Assembly: GCA_947165745.1 (NCBI GenBank)
Contig: CAMVBO010000094.1
Location: 1-6,853, forward strand
Direction of reading: 5' to 3'
DNA: 6,853 bases
From: an uncultured Clostridia bacterium
Lineage (GTDB): Bacteria; Bacillota_A; Clostridia; Christensenellales; Aristaeellaceae
Shown one piece after another: positions 4,704 to 6,853 of the stretch (the stretch's first letter is position 1; each line of letters begins with the position of its first letter). Both the position numbers and the translations under genes were made by a program. Below the pieces are notes generated by a model that searched no databases, was not told the origin of the DNA, and saw nothing but the letters and a program-made list of their open reading frames with translations.

Positions 4704-5783
4704 ATGTCAGTTTATAAGGAAAGCAAGACGAACACCTGGAAGGTCTACTACCGCTACACCGACTGGCAGGGTGAGCGCAAACAGACCACCAAGCGCGGCT
4801 TTGCCACCAAGCGGGAGGCGCTAGCCTGGGAGCGTGAGCAGATGCACAAGACACAAAGCGACCTGGATATGACTTTCAAAAGCTTCGTGGAAGTCTACAC
4901 CGCCGACGTGAAGAGCCGCATCAAGGAGAATACCTGGCACACCAAGGAGCACATCATCCGCACCAAGCTGCTGCCGTACTTCGGCAAGCGCAAGATTGCG
5001 GAAATCCAGCCAAAGGACATCCTGGCCTGGCAGAACGAGATGCTGAACAGCAGGGACAAGAACGGGAGGCCCTATTCGCCGGTGTACCTCAAGACGGTGC
5101 ATACCCAGCTCAGCACGATATTCAACCATGCCTGCAAGTTCTACGGCCTGCGTGAGAATCCTGCGATGAAGGTGGGCAACATGGGGAAGGCGAAGAACCG
5201 CGAGATGCTGATCTGGACGCGGGAGGAGTACGAGAAGTTCTCATTCGCCGTCATGGATAAGCCGCTGTCCTTCTACGCTTTCGAGATGCTGTACTGGTGC
5301 GGCATCCGCGAGGGTGAGCTGCTAGCGCTGACGCCGGCGGATTTCAACTTTGACAGGAAGGTGGTCTCCATCACGAAATCGTACCAGCGGATCGACGGGA
5401 GGGACATCATCACCGATCCCAAAACGCCCAAGAGCGTGCGGGACATCACCATGCCGGATTTCCTGGCGGACGAGATAAAGGATTTCATCGGCCAGACGTA
5501 CGGCATTGAGGACAATGACCGCCTGTTTCCAGTCACGAAGAGCTATCTCCAGCATGAGATGATCCGGGGCGCGGACGCGGCGGGCGTGAAGCGGATCCGC
5601 ATCCATGATTTGCGCCATAGCCACATCAGCCTGCTGATCGACATGGGATATTCTCCAGTAGCGATAGCTGACAGGGTGGGGCACGAGAGCATCCACATCA
5701 CGCTGAACTACGCGCACATGTTCCCGACGACGCAGACGGACATGGCAAGCAAGCTCAACAGTTTCAGAGGGGAGGTCGTTTGA
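4704..5783 (+). CDS. int: site-specific tyrosine recombinase (integrase)
   Basis: This 359-residue enzyme integrates and excises the element by strand exchange through a phosphotyrosine link. Three domains are visible. The N-terminal arm-binding domain (about 1-48; KVYYRYTDWQGERKQTTKRG, FATKREALAWE) resembles those of Tn916-type integrases. A SAM-like core-binding domain spans about 55-155 (FKSFVEVYTADVKSRI to NHACKFYGLRENP). The catalytic domain spans about 170-345. The full catalytic set is present: R202 in WCGIREGELLAL, a candidate K240 or K243 in DPKTPKS, H301 and R304 in HDLRHSH, H327 in VGHES and the nucleophile Y336 in TLNYAHMF. Length is normal, so the enzyme should be active. AAGGAGG at 4689-4695 precedes the ATG, which directly abuts the xis stop. 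The next gene starts one base after the int stop, so xis, int and the MobC-like gene form one operon. Confidence 0.96.
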   Translation: MSVYKESKTNTWKVYYRYTDWQGERKQTTKRGFATKREALAWEREQMHKTQSDLDMTFKSFVEVYTADVKSRIKENTWHTKEHIIRTKLLPYFGKRKIAEIQPKDILAWQNEMLNSRDKNGRPYSPVYLKTVHTQLSTIFNHACKFYGLRENPAMKVGNMGKAKNREMLIWTREEYEKFSFAVMDKPLSFYAFEMLYWCGIREGELLALTPADFNFDRKVVSITKSYQRIDGRDIITDPKTPKSVRDITMPDFLADEIKDFIGQTYGIEDNDRLFPVTKSYLQHEMIRGADAAGVKRIRIHDLRHSHISLLIDMGYSPVAIADRVGHESIHITLNYAHMFPTTQTDMASKLNSFRGEVV

Positions 5784-5784
5784 A

Positions 5785-6117
5785 ATGTCGGCCAAGAATC
5801 GAGACAATCACAACCGCTGGCGCAGTATTACGGTGGGGTTCCGGGTATCACCAGAAGAGAACGAGCAGATCAACGCGGCGGTGGCCCTGTCGGGTCTGCC
5901 GAAGCAGGAATACTGCTACCGGCGCTGCATGGAGCGGGAGATTGTCGTGCAGGGCAATCCGAAGGTGTATCGGGCGTTAAGGCTTCAACTCACAGCGGTG
6001 CTGGAGGAGCTGCGGCGTATCGAGGCCGGCGGCGAGGTCAGGGACGAGTTGCTGGAGACCATTCGGCTGATCAACACGACACTGAACGGGATGAAGGAGG
6101 GAAAAAGCGACGAGTAG
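5785..6117 (+). CDS. MobC-like ribbon-helix-helix mobilisation accessory protein
   Basis: This is a 110-residue protein. Residues 13-52 fit a ribbon-helix-helix fold: a basic beta strand (RSITVGFRV), helix A (SPEENEQINAAVALSG) and helix B (PKQEYCYRRCMERE). A long helical C-terminal part follows (LRLQLTAVLEELRRIEAG, DELLETIRLINTTL), suitable for oligomerisation. This is the layout of MobC-type relaxosome accessory proteins, which bind at oriT and help the relaxase melt it. The start lies one base after the int stop, with AGGGGAGG at 5767-5774 as binding site. Repeats at 6183-6242 and the oriT at 6718-6757 downstream are candidate targets. A plain transcriptional regulator of the CopG type cannot be excluded. 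Confidence 0.72.
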   Translation: MSAKNRDNHNRWRSITVGFRVSPEENEQINAAVALSGLPKQEYCYRRCMEREIVVQGNPKVYRALRLQLTAVLEELRRIEAGGEVRDELLETIRLINTTLNGMKEGKSDE

Positions 6118-6129
6118 ATAATCACCACG

Positions 6130-6158
6130 CCCCGTCATCTGTGCCGTCGATGACGGGG
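6130..6158 (+). terminator. hairpin ending the xis-int-mobC transcript
   Basis: CCCCGTCATC (6130-6139) and GATGACGGGG (6149-6158) pair perfectly over 10 bp, 12 bases after the stop of the MobC-like gene. The T-rich stretch GTGTCTCATTCCTCGATTTTT after it is interrupted, so termination is plausible but may be partial. Confidence 0.55.
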
Positions 6159-6182
6159 TGTCTCATTCCTCGATTTTTGGCT

Positions 6183-6242
6183 TGGCGTCAATGTGGCGTC
6201 AACCACAGATTTTGAAGAAAACTGACGCCAAACTGGCGTCAA
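6183..6242. repeat. four TGGCGTCA repeats (three direct, one inverted)
   Basis: TGGCGTCAA occurs at 6183-6191 and 6194-6202 with an 11-bp period, again at 6234-6242, and inverted as TGACGCCA at 6223-6230. The last two form the palindrome TGACGCCA-AAC-TGGCGTCA. Two looser relatives, TGACGGCA, lie at 6284-6291 and 6314-6321. Possible roles are operator or relaxosome sites for the MobC-like protein, integrase arm sites, or replication iterons. The span 6118-6478 has no gene; it holds the hairpin at 6130-6158, these repeats and the inverted repeat at 6396-6425. Confidence 0.65.
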
Positions 6243-6395
6243 CAGCGGTTCGACCCGAAGCTAAATATCGGGGTGCCTCTACATGACGGCACAGTGCGAA
6301 AACGGACCAAATTTGACGGCAATTGACAGCTTCTGGCATCAGTATAGCAGAAGATTGGTACCAAAACAAGAACAACAAGGCGGGATTTTTGAAGT

Positions 6396-6425
6396 TGGTG
6401 CTGATTCCCGTTAGAATCAGCACCA
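6396..6425. repeat. perfect 12-bp inverted repeat upstream of the DUF3847 gene
   Basis: TGGTGCTGATTC (6396-6407) and GAATCAGCACCA (6414-6425) are perfectly complementary around CCGTTA, ending 53 bases before the DUF3847 start. No T tract follows on the plus strand, so an operator or leader hairpin is likelier than a terminator. A smaller GGCG-AAAA-CGCC hairpin follows at 6452-6463. Confidence 0.55.
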
Positions 6426-6478
6426 TCCGATAGACAACCAGCACCAGAAAAGGCGAAAACGCCAGAAAGGAACAGAAT

Positions 6479-6700
6479 ATGAGTGAAAACAGAGTATTGA
6501 TCCCGGAAGAAAAGGAGCTTCTTCAAGCCCGGCACCGGCTGGAAGAGGCGGAGGCTCGGCAGCGCGTGAGGGAGCGCAAAGCCCGAACGCGGAGGCTGAT
6601 TCAGGAAGGAGCGATCCTGGAGAGCGTCGTTCCCTGGATTGCCAATATAGAGCTGGATGCGCTGAAACGCATCCTCGAAGGGAGGCTCAAGGATTTGTGA
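6479..6700 (+). CDS. DUF3847-family small protein of the mobilisation module
   Basis: This is a 73-residue, strongly charged, helical protein. Residues 10-35 form a likely coiled coil (EEKELLQARHRLEEAEARQR), followed by the family-like core RKARTRRLIQEGAILES (33-49) and a short helix ending LKRILEGRLKDL. I recognise the core from DUF3847 proteins, which in Firmicutes elements commonly lie directly before a MobA/MobL-type relaxase. Their biochemical function is unknown; a relaxosome or regulatory role is only suggested by position. AAAGG at 6466-6470 is eight bases before the ATG. The oriT begins 18 bases after the stop, and a relaxase gene is expected past the window end. The family call rests on motif memory, not on a search. 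Confidence 0.75.
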   Translation: MSENRVLIPEEKELLQARHRLEEAEARQRVRERKARTRRLIQEGAILESVVPWIANIELDALKRILEGRLKDL

Positions 6701-6717
6701 CGTCAGACATATTCCCG

Positions 6718-6757
6718 AAGGGCGCACTTACTCACCACACGCCGTTGGCGAGTGGTG
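6718..6757 (-). other. MOBQ-type origin of transfer (oriT)
   Basis: Read on the minus strand, an imperfect inverted repeat (arms 6747-6757 and 6733-6743, ten pairs and one A-A mismatch, three-base loop) is followed two bases later by TAAGTGCGCCCTT (6730 back to 6718). That arrangement, inverted repeat then TAARTGCGCCCT, is the nick region of the R1162/RSF1010, pIP501 and pSK41 group of MOBQ systems. The nick should fall inside the GCGCCCT part of the minus strand. The strand then leaves toward lower coordinates, so the int side would enter the recipient first and the relaxase gene last. Context agrees: a MobC-like gene and DUF3847 lie on one side, with the expected relaxase on the other. Confidence 0.82.
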
Positions 6758-6802
6758 GTATCCCTCCCGTTGGTCGGGCCGTGCGCTCTCCGAGGGGAAC
6801 GC

Positions 6803-6850
6803 GGCGTCTGCGGACGCCTTTCAGCCAATATCGCTGCGCGAGATTGGCTG
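6803..6850. repeat. two hairpins between oriT and the expected relaxase gene
   Basis: GGCGTC (6803-6808) pairs with GACGCC (6813-6818), followed by TTT. Then CAGCCAAT plus TCGC (6822-6834) pairs with GCGA plus ATTGGCTG (6838-6850), with one internal mismatch. They may be part of the extended oriT or the leader of the mob operon; the window ends before this can be judged. Confidence 0.4.
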
Positions 6851-6853
6851 GGC

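Noticed and set aside
4478..4717. 79-codon frame overlapping the excisionase gene
   Set aside because: The frame from 4491 has the HTH motif, better spacing to GGAG and an exact junction with int; the 4478 frame has no recognisable feature.
6323..6350. Promoter TTGACA...TATAGC upstream of the DUF3847 gene
   Set aside because: The spacer is only 14 bases and the -10 is poor; not strong enough to list.
6239..6727. 162-codon minus-strand frame over the repeat region and DUF3847 gene
   Set aside because: It crosses the inverted repeat at 6396-6425 and the opposite-strand DUF3847 gene; no start signal or domain was seen.

Overview
The window looks like a GC-rich Clostridia-type Firmicute, probably a gut species. 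The evidence is strong AGGAGG-type ribosome binding sites, family 4 holin and NlpC/P60-type lysin proteins, and a DUF3847/MOBQ mobilisation module of the kind common in gut Clostridia. This is inferred from gene content and style only; no marker gene fixes the taxon.

Layout. (1) Positions 3-299 hold the 3' end of an unidentified gene, followed by a perfect 18-bp hairpin. (2) Positions 501-1830 hold a compact phage-type lysis cassette: a cell-wall hydrolase with a C-terminal peptidoglycan-binding domain, a 44-codon gene, and a family 4 holin. They are joined by two ATGA stop/start overlaps. (3) Positions 1826-1975 hold intergenic repeats and a 16-bp hairpin. (4) Positions 2131-3438 hold guaA (GMP synthase). 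Its ATP-pyrophosphatase and XMP-binding parts are complete, but its glutaminase domain has lost about 90 residues and the catalytic Cys/His/Glu. (5) From about 3440 to the window end lies what looks like the left part of an integrative and mobilisable element: an XRE repressor on the minus strand, a divergent pair of near-consensus promoters with a repeated operator, an excisionase-like HTH protein, a tyrosine recombinase, a MobC-like ribbon-helix-helix protein, a repeat-rich spacer, a DUF3847 protein, and a MOBQ-type oriT at 6718-6757. The relaxase gene is expected just beyond the window.

How the parts work together. The repressor probably holds the int promoter off by binding the AGCGAATATNTTTA repeats, one of which fills the spacer of that promoter. 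When it is relieved, Xis, Int and the MobC-like protein are made from one tightly packed transcript. The element excises, and the relaxase then nicks the minus strand at oriT, sending the int side first. The element lies directly behind the 3' end of guaA, a gene whose 3' end is a known integration target.

The items most worth a second look are the glutaminase-less GuaA, the operator/promoter switch with a hairpin at the predicted transcript 5' end, the oriT, the TGAC-type repeat clusters on both sides of the recombination genes, and the overlapped 44-codon lysis-cassette gene. I saw no CRISPR array, tRNA, rRNA or insertion sequence.
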